Shown piece by piece: positions 51,677 through 61,736 of a DNA stretch of 64,000 nucleotides (positions within the stretch are counted from its first letter, which is position 1; each line of letters opens with the position of its first letter). The notes beneath the pieces were generated by a model. The model saw only the letters and a program-made list of their open reading frames with translations, had not been told where the DNA came from and ran no database searches. Origin of the DNA: Candidatus Neomarinimicrobiota bacterium (lineage in GTDB: Bacteria > Fidelibacterota > JAANXI01). A program made the translations under genes and the position numbers. The stretch is taken from NCBI GenBank assembly GCA_021734025.1, contig JAIPJS010000002.1, positions 1 to 64,000 on the forward strand. The letters are read 5' to 3'.

Positions 51677-52855
51677 TTACTCTTGCACCTCGCTGTACAG
51701 TAGATTGAGTGTACTCTTGCCTGGATTTATCCCCAAATGCTGGATACCTTCACCTTCGTTTCGGTACCCCAGAATTAACCCGGTATTCACCGAATCCCCA
51801 TATACGATGCGTTGTATGTATCGTCTGAGGTAAGTATTAGTTTCCGTAGACTTCACAGTCACCATCGTGTCTTCAGAACTGACTGAAATAGAAAGAACCC
51901 CCGAAGATGACGGAACGCTGAGAGACGATAGATCCGCCGGGGCCTGCTCACCTAAAAATATTTGGTGATTGCGTCCACCAGTAAAGGACTGCTGCCGATT
52001 CAGTACAATATTCATTGACACGGAATGGATATACACGTTCTCCGACTGTAAACTATCCAGGAGTCCTGCCCAGCGAAAGCTCATGCGCTTGGCCTCAGAC
52101 TGCTGTACAATAATATTATCACCCGTATCAGCCGGGTAAGTCCCCGGTTCCAGATGGGCATAATCGGCTGTCGCAGAAACCTGGACGGAAAAAGTAGAAT
52201 CTTCATTGGCCGTATCAGCCACAGTAAAATTCAGATAGGGCAATGAAGCTGAAGCCCTTGAATTCGCAAAGATCAACAAATCTGAACTGGGCGACCGCAC
52301 CAATAGTCCGTTATTTGCAGTAGAAGTATCCTGCCAGTCATCGACTAAAGATTGCTGGATAGAGAACCGAAGCGGATTATTGGTGATAGAGTCTGTCTGC
52401 GTGGGATAGGTAATACTGTCTATTGCCGTTGTAGCATCAAACATACTCCAGTCAATGCTTTCCGAATCTTCATCCCAATCAGCCTGAAATTGATGGAGAT
52501 ATACCGAAGTCATCGGAATTCCGGATGTCGTATCAAACTCCAGATAATTCACCGGCATAACGAGCTCAACTGAACGGATCTGCTCGTCAATAACATTGTT
52601 CAGAGCACCGAAACTCTCGAACTTTAACAGACTCATCCCGGTGTAATCCCGGTACCCACCTATCGGATTTATCCCCAGGATTTCCCAATGGACATCAACG
52701 GTCCCGGTATTCGTGATAAGTGAATCCAGGTGTATTTGACGAAACTGGTAATTCTCCCCAAACAAATTGTTGTTCGGCTCAAAAGGCTGATCTTGTTGGC
52801 AGCCAACGAGACTATAAACGGTAACAATTAAGATTAAAGCTGCGATTCTCTGCAT
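51677..52855 (-). CDS. Unidentified lipoprotein (possible DNRLRE-like)
   Basis: 392 residues from the ATG at 52855. Lipobox SLVGC (Cys19). The body is beta-rich with Ser/Thr/Asp; the segment SIQQSLVDDWQDTSTANNGLLV resembles the DNRLRE-type cell-surface fold, but the match is by eye. No catalytic motif. An in-frame start 13 codons earlier is less likely because it would precede the signal peptide. It sits just past a strong terminator and heads a unit with an outer-membrane protein and a TPR lipoprotein, so the three may form one envelope complex. Confidence 0.6.
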   Translation of the reverse strand: MQRIAALILIVTVYSLVGCQQDQPFEPNNNLFGENYQFRQIHLDSLITNTGTVDVHWEILGINPIGGYRDYTGMSLLKFESFGALNNVIDEQIRSVELVMPVNYLEFDTTSGIPMTSVYLHQFQADWDEDSESIDWSMFDATTAIDSITYPTQTDSITNNPLRFSIQQSLVDDWQDTSTANNGLLVRSPSSDLLIFANSRASASLPYLNFTVADTANEDSTFSVQVSATADYAHLEPGTYPADTGDNIIVQQSEAKRMSFRWAGLLDSLQSENVYIHSVSMNIVLNRQQSFTGGRNHQIFLGEQAPADLSSLSVPSSSGVLSISVSSEDTMVTVKSTETNTYLRRYIQRIVYGDSVNTGLILGYRNEGEGIQHLGINPGKSTLNLLYSEVQE

Positions 52856-52880
52856 AAATTCCATAATTCCATAATTAACC

Positions 52881-52916
52881 ATAAAAAAAGTCAAACATCA
52901 AACGATGTTTGACTTT
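52881..52916 (-). terminator. Intrinsic terminator after the glycogen-synthase-like gene
   Basis: AAAGTCAAACATC (52887-52899) and GATGTTTGACTTT (52904-52916) are exact complements with a four-base loop. On the minus strand the stem runs into a T-run. It separates the glycogen-synthase-like gene from the lipoprotein unit. Confidence 0.92.
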
Positions 52917-52949
52917 CTTTGTTTCAACCATTCGTAATTTAACGAAATG

Positions 52950-53801
52950 TTATTCTTGTTCGACCGTCTCTTGTAACACGATTTCGAACTGATCCGCGAG
53001 GTTTCCCCATGCTTCCCCGGTGTCTTCTTCCCAGGAAAGAACCTTGGGAGCACTGTCCCGTCCTGCCAGAACTTCCGATAATTGTTCATCCTCCTTGGCC
53101 AATTTCTCCATATTGATTTCCGGAGAATTCACGAGGACGACTTCATCGGCAACGGCTGCAGCCACATCGATTAGTCGGGTATCGTCATCCAGGTCCAGTC
53201 CGATACTATCCGGGTCCACGCCGGCATCAAACAATACGTCAGGTGTAAAACTCGCCAGTTCCTCAACACTATGGAGCGCCAGGATAGCCTTACTCTCAGC
53301 AAAAAACTCTTCCCTCGCAAATAACCGTTTTTGCAGGACGATGGCAAATGCAGACGCCCAATCGTTGGCGATGACGACTTCCGGCTGCCAAAACAGTTTT
53401 TCCAGGGTACGTAATGCGATCTTTGAAAACAGGCCGAACCGCTCGGTATTATCTTTCAGCGGGCGCCCGTTTTTCGCCTTATACAATAGATGCGAAACGT
53501 CTTCGAAATATGCTGGTAAATCAAGAAAATATACCTGCACCTTGGTCTCAGGTACAAAGGCTGACCGCACATTCCCGGTAATCACTTCTGTGCGCCACTT
53601 TGCTTCAATATCCCGTAACCGGATTACTTCCCGCAATACGTACTTGCGGGATGAGATAAATCCGTATTTCGGCATAATCAACCGGATATCGTGATCGTTT
53701 TCCTGGATATAGGGCGGCAGGTTGTTCATAAACGTTGCCAGCTGACTTTGCTGGGCAAACGGAGCAATCTCTGCAGATAACATATAAATTTTTAAGGCCA
53801 T
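52950..53801 (-). CDS. Glycogen-synthase-like protein, N-terminal GT5 domain only
   Basis: 283 residues. It matches the short glycogen/starch-synthase-like proteins of Bacteroidota: MALKIYMLSAEIAPFA, IRLIMPKYGFISSRKYVLRE, VIANDWASAFAIVLQKR, ALHSVEELASF. Full glycogen synthases are about 480 residues with a second Rossmann domain and an early KTGGL motif that binds ADP-glucose; both are missing here (the motif position reads AQQSQL). It is therefore unlikely to be a normal synthase. ATG at 53801 is chosen over an earlier in-frame start overlapping the upstream gene. A strong terminator follows. Confidence 0.8.
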   Translation of the reverse strand: MALKIYMLSAEIAPFAQQSQLATFMNNLPPYIQENDHDIRLIMPKYGFISSRKYVLREVIRLRDIEAKWRTEVITGNVRSAFVPETKVQVYFLDLPAYFEDVSHLLYKAKNGRPLKDNTERFGLFSKIALRTLEKLFWQPEVVIANDWASAFAIVLQKRLFAREEFFAESKAILALHSVEELASFTPDVLFDAGVDPDSIGLDLDDDTRLIDVAAAVADEVVLVNSPEINMEKLAKEDEQLSEVLAGRDSAPKVLSWEEDTGEAWGNLADQFEIVLQETVEQE

Positions 53802-53814
53802 AAGACTTTCTGTG

Positions 53815-54663
53815 TTAGAGTTGGCGGAGATATTCCACTGCCTTGGATCTATAATCACTGTCCGGATAAAAATCTACCAGCCGCTGAAATTCTTCTCTGG
53901 CCTTGTCCCGTTGTCCAAGATTGAGATAACAGAGTCCGAGTTTTAATTGAGCATCGTCATCTTTATTTGATTCTTTAAAGGTAAAAACTTTTTCAAACTC
54001 AACGATTGCGCGTGTATAATTTTTTAGCCCGTAATAACATTCCCCGATCCAATACTGAGCATTATCTGAAAGGTCGCCTTCCGGGTTGCGTTCAATCAGA
54101 TCGGTGAACAGGGTAATGGCACGGTTATAATCTTTCTGGCTGTACACATTGTACGCCTGTTGATACTTGTCCCGGTATGCCTCTTTGGAGAGTTTGTCCG
54201 CAGAGGAAGTCCCCGACTGTGAGGCAGTACCGGTGGAAGAGCCTGGCCCCCCGACTTGTGCTTCTAACTTTTCGAACCGCGTCAGCATGTCAAATTTTGT
54301 ACTGTCAATAAAATCAATACGGTCCTCCAGCATTGATAGTCGATTTTCCATTTGGATAATTTTATCGGCGATTGCCTGTTCGTTATCCAGGTCAAATTTT
54401 TGCCCTTCCCGTTCGGCGAGCATGGATTTGAGCTCTGAATTTGACTGCTCCAGGGCATTAATCGTCTGGCGAAGTTGCTCAACCTTCTGCTGAAGCGAAT
54501 CCGCATTTTCAGAATATTGTTCAAGCTGGGAATCGTGCTCACTTACCTGGCGTTGCAAATCCTCTGGGGCAGCTGACTGATCGCCGCCGGAGCCACACTG
54601 TAGCAAAAGCAGTGAGATCCCCAATACCGGGATCATTTTGAGCAGGTACCGTGTGGTTTTCAT
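53815..54663 (-). CDS. CpoB/YbgF-like TPR lipoprotein
   Basis: 282 residues from the ATG at 54663, which has GGAGG before it. Lipobox LLLQC (Cys23). A coiled coil (about 40-120; QLEQYSENADSLQQKVEQL) precedes TPR repeats with the CpoB sequence YQQAYNVYSQKDYNRAITLF, NAQYWIGECYYGLKNYTRAI and DAQLKLGLCYLNLGQRDKAR. CpoB links the Tol-Pal system to peptidoglycan synthesis. Here there is no tol or pal gene nearby, but the rod-shape operon lies directly upstream, which fits an envelope role. Being lipidated differs from soluble enteric CpoB. Confidence 0.8.
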   Translation of the reverse strand: MKTTRYLLKMIPVLGISLLLLQCGSGGDQSAAPEDLQRQVSEHDSQLEQYSENADSLQQKVEQLRQTINALEQSNSELKSMLAEREGQKFDLDNEQAIADKIIQMENRLSMLEDRIDFIDSTKFDMLTRFEKLEAQVGGPGSSTGTASQSGTSSADKLSKEAYRDKYQQAYNVYSQKDYNRAITLFTDLIERNPEGDLSDNAQYWIGECYYGLKNYTRAIVEFEKVFTFKESNKDDDAQLKLGLCYLNLGQRDKAREEFQRLVDFYPDSDYRSKAVEYLRQL

Positions 54664-54767
54664 GCAGCCTCCAATGATTATAATAATGGATTTAATTTCA
54701 GTCACTCAGTATCCCTAAAATTTACTATTTTCTGTCCGAAAGTCAAACATTTAAATAGTTACAAAGG

Positions 54768-56003
54768 CTACTCGATCCGCTCAGAATTGCTATTCAAAAG
54801 GAGCCCGATTGCGGCAAAACTCATAACCAAAAATGATCCACCATAGCTAAAAAAGGGTAAGGGTAAACCCGTGACCGGCATCAAGCCTATAGTCATAGCA
54901 ATATTGACTGCTACGTGGAAAAAGAGCAGGCTGCCTACTCCCATTAACACCATTCCACTGAATTTATCTCTGGCCTCAGATGCCAGATACGTAATTCGGA
55001 GAAGGAGTAGCATAAACAACACCAGCAATACAGCCACCACAATAAAGCCCATCTCCTCCCCGACCACGGAAAAGATAAAATCCGTGTGTTGTTCGGGTAG
55101 AAACTTCAAGTGCGTCTGGGTGCCCTGGCCGATACCCCGCCCCCACATGCCCCCTGACCCAATAGCTGTTTGCGACTGGAGAACCTGGTATCCTGAGCCC
55201 TGGGGATCGAGGGACATATCGAAAAGTGTCAAAATCCGCGTCTGTTGATATTCTTTCAGGCTGCTCCAAAGCAACGGAGTGACTAATCCCAGCGAAACAT
55301 TTCCGATGAAGTGAAATACACTCAGGAACAACGGCCGACGGGAAAAATAGAGCACCACCAGAAGTATGCCGATCCAAATGGCAAAAGTCACAAAGTTAAA
55401 CGCCGTCACAATTGACACAAATGGTGCAAGGATAGCAAACAGGTAAAATAGTGGGACATTCGCCCAAAATAGCATTGGGAACAGGATGGCAATGTAGACC
55501 ATCGCGGTCCCCAGATCCGGCTGCTGAAAGACGATTACCGTTGGGAAAAGCGTTAACAAAAACGGAATGGCCAGGGTCTGGGGATTCTGAATATTTAACC
55601 GGTAGCTGCTCAGGTATTTCGCCAGCGCAAGAATGAGTGCAATTTTCATGAACTCCGACGGCTGGAACTGGATCGGGCCGAGCCGAAACCAGCGACTCGA
55701 TCCGGCCCCCGTTCCAAAAAACAACGTCAGAACTAACAAGACGAGTACAACCCCGTAAATGAGATAACTCCATTCAAAGAGAACCTTCTTCTCGAGAAAG
55801 TAGATCGCAAACAAACCTGTTAACCCAAGGAGTCCCCAAAGAATCTGTTTATGGAAGTTGTTCCCAAAATATCCACCTGAGCTCTCTAGCGTTGCACTGT
55901 TTAATGCAATCAGTCCCACCGTGAACAGCACCAGGCAGATAGCCAGGATCCCCCAGTCAAGATCAGATAATTTCTTCTGAATCCAATAGTTATTCATTCC
56001 CAA
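54768..56003 (-). CDS. rodA: Rod-shape glycosyltransferase RodA
   Basis: 411 residues, about ten membrane helices. SEDS peptidoglycan polymerase of the elongasome. FFGTGAGSSRWFRLGPIQFQ, QQPDLGTAMVY and VTGLPLPFFSYGGSF are SEDS signatures, with the conserved Asp in QPDLG. The start overlaps the PBP2 gene by 14 bases. Confidence 0.95.
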   Translation of the reverse strand: MGMNNYWIQKKLSDLDWGILAICLVLFTVGLIALNSATLESSGGYFGNNFHKQILWGLLGLTGLFAIYFLEKKVLFEWSYLIYGVVLVLLVLTLFFGTGAGSSRWFRLGPIQFQPSEFMKIALILALAKYLSSYRLNIQNPQTLAIPFLLTLFPTVIVFQQPDLGTAMVYIAILFPMLFWANVPLFYLFAILAPFVSIVTAFNFVTFAIWIGILLVVLYFSRRPLFLSVFHFIGNVSLGLVTPLLWSSLKEYQQTRILTLFDMSLDPQGSGYQVLQSQTAIGSGGMWGRGIGQGTQTHLKFLPEQHTDFIFSVVGEEMGFIVVAVLLVLFMLLLLRITYLASEARDKFSGMVLMGVGSLLFFHVAVNIAMTIGLMPVTGLPLPFFSYGGSFLVMSFAAIGLLLNSNSERIE

Positions 56004-57819
56004 GTTTCTCCGAGAGCATGGTGGGGATAGCTGTGTTGTTCCGTGATTCCCTCAGTTCGATACTTTTCCGCATAATTTTTCCGGCAATGGGGGCGGCAAT
56101 ACTTCCGCCGGAACCGCCGTTTTCAATCAAGACAGCGATAGCCTGTATATCCCCCTTATATTTCAGTATTCCGATAAACCAGGCATGGGATTCACCGTGA
56201 GGATTTTGTGCAGTTCCCGTTTTCCCGAAGACAAGCGCAGAAGGAATCCTCGCCCAGCGGCCAGTGCCGTGGTCTCCGTTGATAACCCGATACATCCCTT
56301 CCAGCACCGTTTTATACGTGCTCGAATCCAGCGCAGTGATCCTACTTGTGGGATATTCGAACTTCTCGAGGTATCCACCCTCAGTCTCATATGCCACTCC
56401 GATATGCGGCGTCACGACTTTTCCGGCCGTCGCCAGAATCCCTGCGAACTTCGCCATCTGCAACGGCGTAGTCAGCACATTTCCCTGCCCCACCGTCATA
56501 TTTAATAAATGTCCCTCGGACCACCCCCGCTCACCATACCGGTTGTCCATCCATTGCCGATCAGGCAGTAAGCCGGCAGACTCTTCAGGCAAATCAACTC
56601 CGGTCCGTTCACCAAACTGGAAGATCCCGGCATATTTTGCCCAGTTATCTATACCGACTTTTCTGATAAGCTGATAAAAATACACATTGCACGATTGCTC
56701 AATAGCATCGTACATATCCACACGCCCATGGCCGCCTTCACGCCAGCATTTAAACACGCGCCTGCCGAGTCGATAGTACCCCGGACAATTCACCGTCCAG
56801 TCGGTTGGCACTATATCTTCTTCCAGCGCTGCAATCGCGGTCACTAACTTAAAGGTAGATCCGGGTGGATATGTCCCGACTGCGCCTCGATTAAAGAGCG
56901 GCCGGGTGGTATCAGCCTGCAAGGTATGCCAGTCGCTAGCATTGATGGCTCCCGAGAACACTGACAAATTGTAACTTGGAGAGCTCACAAAACTCAGGAT
57001 CTCTCCATTCTCGGGATTCATCATGACGGCTGCTCCCCTCAGAGTATCGAACATGGATTCCGCATATGTCTGTAATTCCACATCCAGGCTCAGATACAGA
57101 TTCGAACCCGGATGGGGCAGTACCGGTTCCTTGTCCGGGACCGGCCCTATCTCCTGGCCGGAAGCGTTGACCTGTACATACTCGTATCCCTTTTTACCGC
57201 GCAGCACCTGCTCATACTGCCGCTCTATCCCACTCCATCCCATAAGATCACCCAGCTGATATTTTCCGGATCGGCGAATCCGGTTCATTTCCCGCTCATC
57301 AACCTCCCGAAGATACCCGAGAACATGCGCCAGAGAAGCCTCACTGGGATAAAACCGAATGGGATCGTTGGAGAGAAAAATTCCCGGCAAGTCCAATCGG
57401 TGCTCCTCCAGTCTTGAGATCGTTGGAAATGTAAGGCCGCTGGTGAGCCGCACCGGAATGAACGCTCCCCGGTATCCCTCCTGGAGCTGGAGACGTAATT
57501 CATCTCTCGACATATCAACATACTGCGCCAGTTCAGGGATCACTTCCGGCGAACGCCGGACCTCCCATGGAATAGCCGAGAGCATATACGTAAATCGATT
57601 ATCCACCAAAAGATTTCCGAGCCTATCCATAATTAATCCACGCGGACCGGGATGTGCAACTTCGCGAATTCTGTTGGCTTCAGCCCTGGAGGCAAATTTC
57701 TGATGCTGATAGATCTGAAGATCATAGAATCGTATCATTAACACCAGAAACGTCACAATTACCATTCCCAGGACCGTTACAAGCCGCCCCTGGGAGACAA
57801 TATTATCTTTGGAAATCAT
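55990..57819 (-). CDS. mrdA: Penicillin-binding protein 2
   Basis: 609 residues. Class B PBP, the transpeptidase of the elongasome. Membrane helix (about 13-30), pedestal, then catalytic motifs STFK (321-324), SCN (375-377) and KTG (532-534). It works with RodA, encoded next with overlap. Start overlaps mreD by ATGA. Confidence 0.96.
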   Translation of the reverse strand: MISKDNIVSQGRLVTVLGMVIVTFLVLMIRFYDLQIYQHQKFASRAEANRIREVAHPGPRGLIMDRLGNLLVDNRFTYMLSAIPWEVRRSPEVIPELAQYVDMSRDELRLQLQEGYRGAFIPVRLTSGLTFPTISRLEEHRLDLPGIFLSNDPIRFYPSEASLAHVLGYLREVDEREMNRIRRSGKYQLGDLMGWSGIERQYEQVLRGKKGYEYVQVNASGQEIGPVPDKEPVLPHPGSNLYLSLDVELQTYAESMFDTLRGAAVMMNPENGEILSFVSSPSYNLSVFSGAINASDWHTLQADTTRPLFNRGAVGTYPPGSTFKLVTAIAALEEDIVPTDWTVNCPGYYRLGRRVFKCWREGGHGRVDMYDAIEQSCNVYFYQLIRKVGIDNWAKYAGIFQFGERTGVDLPEESAGLLPDRQWMDNRYGERGWSEGHLLNMTVGQGNVLTTPLQMAKFAGILATAGKVVTPHIGVAYETEGGYLEKFEYPTSRITALDSSTYKTVLEGMYRVINGDHGTGRWARIPSALVFGKTGTAQNPHGESHAWFIGILKYKGDIQAIAVLIENGGSGGSIAAPIAGKIMRKSIELRESRNNTAIPTMLSEKLGNE

Positions 57820-58301
57820 AGATGTTCAACGTCAACGGGTATAACGAATAAGAGCAGACTGCCAACGACGAGCGTATAAATAAACGATGGTAAAACCAGG
57901 CGCTGGAGCATCAACCCAAATGAGATTGGTGCGCCGGCGTAATAAATACCGTAATAAATCAAATTTCCCAGTAAGATGAGCAAGACTACGATTGCATACA
58001 GGATAAAAGGATTAATCACGTGGAATTTCCTCTGAAGAAATCCGGCGCCAAATCCCAGGATAGATTTTATAAGGGAGGAGATACCAATAAACGCGCTCGC
58101 TGCTACCAAATCCTGTAACAAACCGAAGCCAAACCCAAACAGAATCCCCGGAACCTTCCCTTCCCGGTATCCTACGTAAATAATGAACAGCATTATAAAA
58201 TCCGGTTTGATACCAGCCACTCTGATCCAGTTAGCCAGTGTCATCTGTAACAACAGAATCAGGAGCCCCGCGCCAATATATTGAAACACACGGACAATCA
58301 T
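57816..58301 (-). CDS. mreD: Rod-shape protein MreD
   Basis: 161 residues, five to six membrane helices. It follows mreC by ATGA overlap. KPDFIMLFIIYVGYREGKVPGI, FGFGFGLLQDLVAASAFIG and FIYTLVVGSLLLFVI match the MreD family. It is an integral part of the elongasome. Confidence 0.9.
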   Translation of the reverse strand: MIVRVFQYIGAGLLILLLQMTLANWIRVAGIKPDFIMLFIIYVGYREGKVPGILFGFGFGLLQDLVAASAFIGISSLIKSILGFGAGFLQRKFHVINPFILYAIVVLLILLGNLIYYGIYYAGAPISFGLMLQRLVLPSFIYTLVVGSLLLFVIPVDVEHL

Positions 58302-59113
58302 GACTTGGTCGCCAATGAGTCAACTTCAGGGCGTTTCACAACTACGAAGACCTCTTCCAGTTCGTTAAAATTTGCAGACGTTCGCACCTGGATTCGTTTG
58401 TGATAGCCCGGAATTTCATTCGATGCTGTTATCACCTGCCCTACCTGCAGCCCTTCCGGAAAAATGTCGCTGTACCCTGATGTAATGACCGTATCTCCAA
58501 CCTGAACGTCCAGTGTTTTCGGTACGTTATCCATGGTGCAAATATTATCGTGCTGCCAGAGAAGAATTCCGTTAGCGCGTGTCCGTTGGGTTTTTACGCT
58601 CAACCGGAAATTGACATCGGTGAGTAGCTGAACGATTGAGGCTTTATCTCCTGCCTCAATGATTTTTCCTACGACGCCTTCGGAGACCACTACCGCCTGA
58701 TTTTTGTGGATGCCGTCTGCTGCTCCCAGGTTGATGGTTGCAGAATTGACCAGCGATGAAGTGCCCAGGTTGATAATTTTTGCGGGCTTTATTTTCAGCT
58801 TCGATTCATTCTGAAATCGCAGGAGTTTCCGCAGACGCTGATTCTCCAGCATGGCCTCTCGTCGTTGTTGGAGTTGAATCGAGAGTTCCACGACCCGTTG
58901 ATGTAGTCGGGTATTTTCTACCTGCAGTTCATTCAGACGTTCAATTTTAAGTAATGGTTCCTGAACAAAGGCAAAAAAGTCAACGGCTTCCGCCCGGAAG
59001 GCATTCACCTGGGGATTATCGTTAGAGAACATCAGGACAAATGAAACCAGTACTGCTAGAACAAGGAGAATGTATTCCCGGAATTTATATATAAAATCAT
59101 ACAGGAAACTCAC
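58298..59113 (-). CDS. mreC: Rod-shape protein MreC
   Basis: 271 residues. N-terminal membrane helix, coiled coil (about 60-100), and two beta domains (INLGAADGIHKNQAVVVSEG, LLTDVNFRLSVKTQRTRANG, VITSGYSDIFPEGLQVGQV) in the family layout. It links MreB to PBP2 and regulates it. mreB lies 24 bases upstream. Confidence 0.93.
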   Translation of the reverse strand: MSFLYDFIYKFREYILLVLAVLVSFVLMFSNDNPQVNAFRAEAVDFFAFVQEPLLKIERLNELQVENTRLHQRVVELSIQLQQRREAMLENQRLRKLLRFQNESKLKIKPAKIINLGTSSLVNSATINLGAADGIHKNQAVVVSEGVVGKIIEAGDKASIVQLLTDVNFRLSVKTQRTRANGILLWQHDNICTMDNVPKTLDVQVGDTVITSGYSDIFPEGLQVGQVITASNEIPGYHKRIQVRTSANFNELEEVFVVVKRPEVDSLATKS

Positions 59114-59137
59114 AAATGGAACTCATGACCTTCGGTG

Positions 59138-60151
59138 TTATGAAAGAACATCTGCGAACTTGCTCAGATTGTCCAAGACTTTCCCGGTACCTTTGACAAC
59201 GGAAAGCAGCGGCTCCTCGGCCACATTCACCGGTAAATCCGCTTCAAGACGAATTCGTTGATCCAGCCCTTTGAGAAGGCCTCCGCCACCAGTCAGGATA
59301 ATCCCGCGATCCAGGATATCGGAAGAGAGCTCCGGCGGAGTCCGCTCCAGCGCTTTTTTGATAGCGTTCACCAATATATCGATGGTATCTTTCAGGCATT
59401 CGCGAACTTCATCACTGGGAATTTCGATGGTTTTCGGAATTCCGGTTACCAGGTTGCGACCTTTCACGCTAATCATGACTTCGTCAATCGGAACGGCCGA
59501 GCCAACGGCAATTTTTATGTTTTCCGCAGTCCGCTCACCAATGAGCAGGTTGTGCTCGCGCTTAAAGTGCTCAATGATGGCGTCATCCAGCTCATCACCG
59601 GCCACGCGGACAGATTCCTTCGTCACAATACCGTTCAGTGCAATCACGGCGATTTCGGTGGTCCCGCCGCCGATATCCACGATCATGTTCCCCACCGGCT
59701 TGCTGATATCAATACCGATACCAACGGCCGCCGCCACCGGCTCTTCAATGAGGTAGACCTCTCTGGCGTTAGAACGTTCGGCGGAATCCTTTACCGCCCG
59801 TCGCTCGACTTCCGTGATTCCCGTGGGGACACAGATCACCATCCGGGGCCGCGACACTCGCGAGAGACGCACCTTTCGGATAAATCCCTGCAGCAATCCG
59901 TCGGTCATTTCAAAGTCGGCAATAACGCCATCCTTGAGCGGACGAATCGTTTCGATATCCTGATGGGTTTTCCCGAGCATTTCTTTGGCTTCGTTGCCAA
60001 CGGCGATGACCTGGCCGTTCTGCTTCGCCTTGGCCACAATAGACGGTTCATTAATCAGAATTCCACGTCCTTTGACGTAGATCAGGGTGTTAGCTGTGCC
60101 GAGATCAATGGCTAAATCGCCGGATATCCATGGTACGTTTGGTAATTTCAT
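59138..60151 (-). CDS. mreB: Actin-like protein MreB
   Basis: 337 residues. DLAIDLGTANTLIYVKGRGI (phosphate 1), VDIGGGTTEIAVIAL (phosphate 2), and ILTGGGGLLKGLD (adenosine) motifs are intact. It forms filaments that direct lateral wall synthesis. First of the mre genes and 24 bases after purH, so shape genes are probably cotranscribed with purine synthesis. Confidence 0.97.
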   Translation of the reverse strand: MKLPNVPWISGDLAIDLGTANTLIYVKGRGILINEPSIVAKAKQNGQVIAVGNEAKEMLGKTHQDIETIRPLKDGVIADFEMTDGLLQGFIRKVRLSRVSRPRMVICVPTGITEVERRAVKDSAERSNAREVYLIEEPVAAAVGIGIDISKPVGNMIVDIGGGTTEIAVIALNGIVTKESVRVAGDELDDAIIEHFKREHNLLIGERTAENIKIAVGSAVPIDEVMISVKGRNLVTGIPKTIEIPSDEVRECLKDTIDILVNAIKKALERTPPELSSDILDRGIILTGGGGLLKGLDQRIRLEADLPVNVAEEPLLSVVKGTGKVLDNLSKFADVLS

Positions 60152-60175
60152 ATAGTTGCTCTTCTGTTCCTGCCC

Positions 60176-61735
60176 CTAATGCTTAAAATGCCTGTTGCCT
60201 GTCATAATCATTGCCATATCACGCTCATCAGCGGCTGCAATCACCTTATCATCCCGAATCGATCCCCCAGGCTGAATCACGGATCGGATCCCGGCGTCAT
60301 ACGCAATCTCCACCGCATCCGGAAACGGGAAAAATGCATCGGAGGCCATGGAAGCGTCTTCCAGAGATAACCCGGCCTCTTCCGCTTTCCTGATAGCAAT
60401 TTTCACCGAGTCGACGCGAGACATCTGGCCTGCTCCGACACCGACTGCCTGCTCCTGATTCGTGAACACAATCGCATTGGACTTGGTGTGCTTCACCAGA
60501 CGCCATCCGAGCTTAAGTGCTTTCATTTCTGTGTCAGTTGGATGCCGCTTTGTAGCGGCATTCGCGGTGATTTCAGCTATTTGCGGATCGCGTTGCTGAA
60601 CCAGATACCCAGTCAATGCGGGACGAATTTCGTATCCCCCATCGGACAATTCCCCAGGATAACAGCGTATTATACGTAAATTTTTCTTGGATTTAAAGAT
60701 TTTGATAGCTTCATCCGAAAAATCCGGTGCGACGATGCATTCGAGAAATGACTCCGTCAATGCCGATGCTGTGGCGCCATCCACTTCTTCGTTAAATCCG
60801 ACGATGCCGCCGAAATAGCTCACCGGATCGGTGGTCACGGCCCGGCGATACGCATCTTCCGTTGAGCTGCCGTAGGCAAAGCCACACGGATTACTGTGCT
60901 TGATAATCACGCACGCCGTCTCCTGAAATTCTCCAATGATGCGGAGCGCTGCGTCGAGGTCCATTAAATTGTTGTACGAAAGCGGCTTTCCCTGGAGCTG
61001 ACGTTTCGAAAAGTCGAACGGCTCATTACCGAGCAGATCGAAATACGCCGCATCCTGGTGTGGATTTTCACCATACCGGAGCGAGAGCGACTGCGAAAAA
61101 TTCAGCGGCAGCAGCTTTGGAAATTCCGCTTCCTGCTCGCTGCGGGATTGTTCGCTGAAGAATTCCGCGATACTCTGCTCATATTGCATAGTATAGGCAA
61201 ATGCCGTTTTTGCAAATGGTAACCGCAATGCATCCAGGCTGTCGGCATTTGATTGCTCCAGCGCCCGGCTCACCAGATCATATTGGCTCTCATGGCATAT
61301 CGGGAGTACACTCTGATGATTCTTTGCCGCCGCCCGAAGCATGGACGGCCCACCGATATCGATATTTTCGATAATCTCCTGGAAATCTGCGTCTTTATTC
61401 TGCACCGTAGCTGTGAACGGATAGAAATTCACAACGACCCCGATAATCGGCTTAATTCCCTGATCGGAGATCTCTTGATTGTGCTTTTCATTGGAATTAT
61501 CGGCAAGAATACCACCAAAGATCTTCGGATGCAGAGTCTTTACCCGGCCATCCAGAATCTCGGGGAATCCAGTCACATCCGACACATCGGTAACTTCAAT
61601 TCCCTGTTCCCGAAGATAGGATGCCGTCCCGCCGGTTGAATAGATTTCCGCACCGTGCTCTACGAATGCCGTGGCAATCTTTTCCACACCAGGTTTATGA
61701 TATACGCTGATCAGAACTGCACCAGATAATTCCAT
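60176..61735 (-). CDS. purH: Bifunctional AICAR transformylase/IMP cyclohydrolase
   Basis: 519 residues. Last two steps of IMP synthesis. An N-terminal MGS-like cyclohydrolase domain (1 to about 140; GAEIYSTGGTASYLREQGIE, MLRAAAKNH) and a C-terminal transformylase domain (RYGENPHQDAAYFD, IKHSNPCGFAYG, DAFFPFPDAVE, GSIRDDKVIAAADE). It is one base after the purN stop. Methylene/formyl-THF for this step depends on glyA-type folate metabolism elsewhere. Confidence 0.97.
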   Translation of the reverse strand: MELSGAVLISVYHKPGVEKIATAFVEHGAEIYSTGGTASYLREQGIEVTDVSDVTGFPEILDGRVKTLHPKIFGGILADNSNEKHNQEISDQGIKPIIGVVVNFYPFTATVQNKDADFQEIIENIDIGGPSMLRAAAKNHQSVLPICHESQYDLVSRALEQSNADSLDALRLPFAKTAFAYTMQYEQSIAEFFSEQSRSEQEAEFPKLLPLNFSQSLSLRYGENPHQDAAYFDLLGNEPFDFSKRQLQGKPLSYNNLMDLDAALRIIGEFQETACVIIKHSNPCGFAYGSSTEDAYRRAVTTDPVSYFGGIVGFNEEVDGATASALTESFLECIVAPDFSDEAIKIFKSKKNLRIIRCYPGELSDGGYEIRPALTGYLVQQRDPQIAEITANAATKRHPTDTEMKALKLGWRLVKHTKSNAIVFTNQEQAVGVGAGQMSRVDSVKIAIRKAEEAGLSLEDASMASDAFFPFPDAVEIAYDAGIRSVIQPGGSIRDDKVIAAADERDMAMIMTGNRHFKH

Positions 61736-61736
61736 C

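Noticed and set aside
59258-60115. Plus-strand open frame of 285 codons antisense to mreB
   Set aside because: Shadow of mreB; no start signal and no family resemblance.
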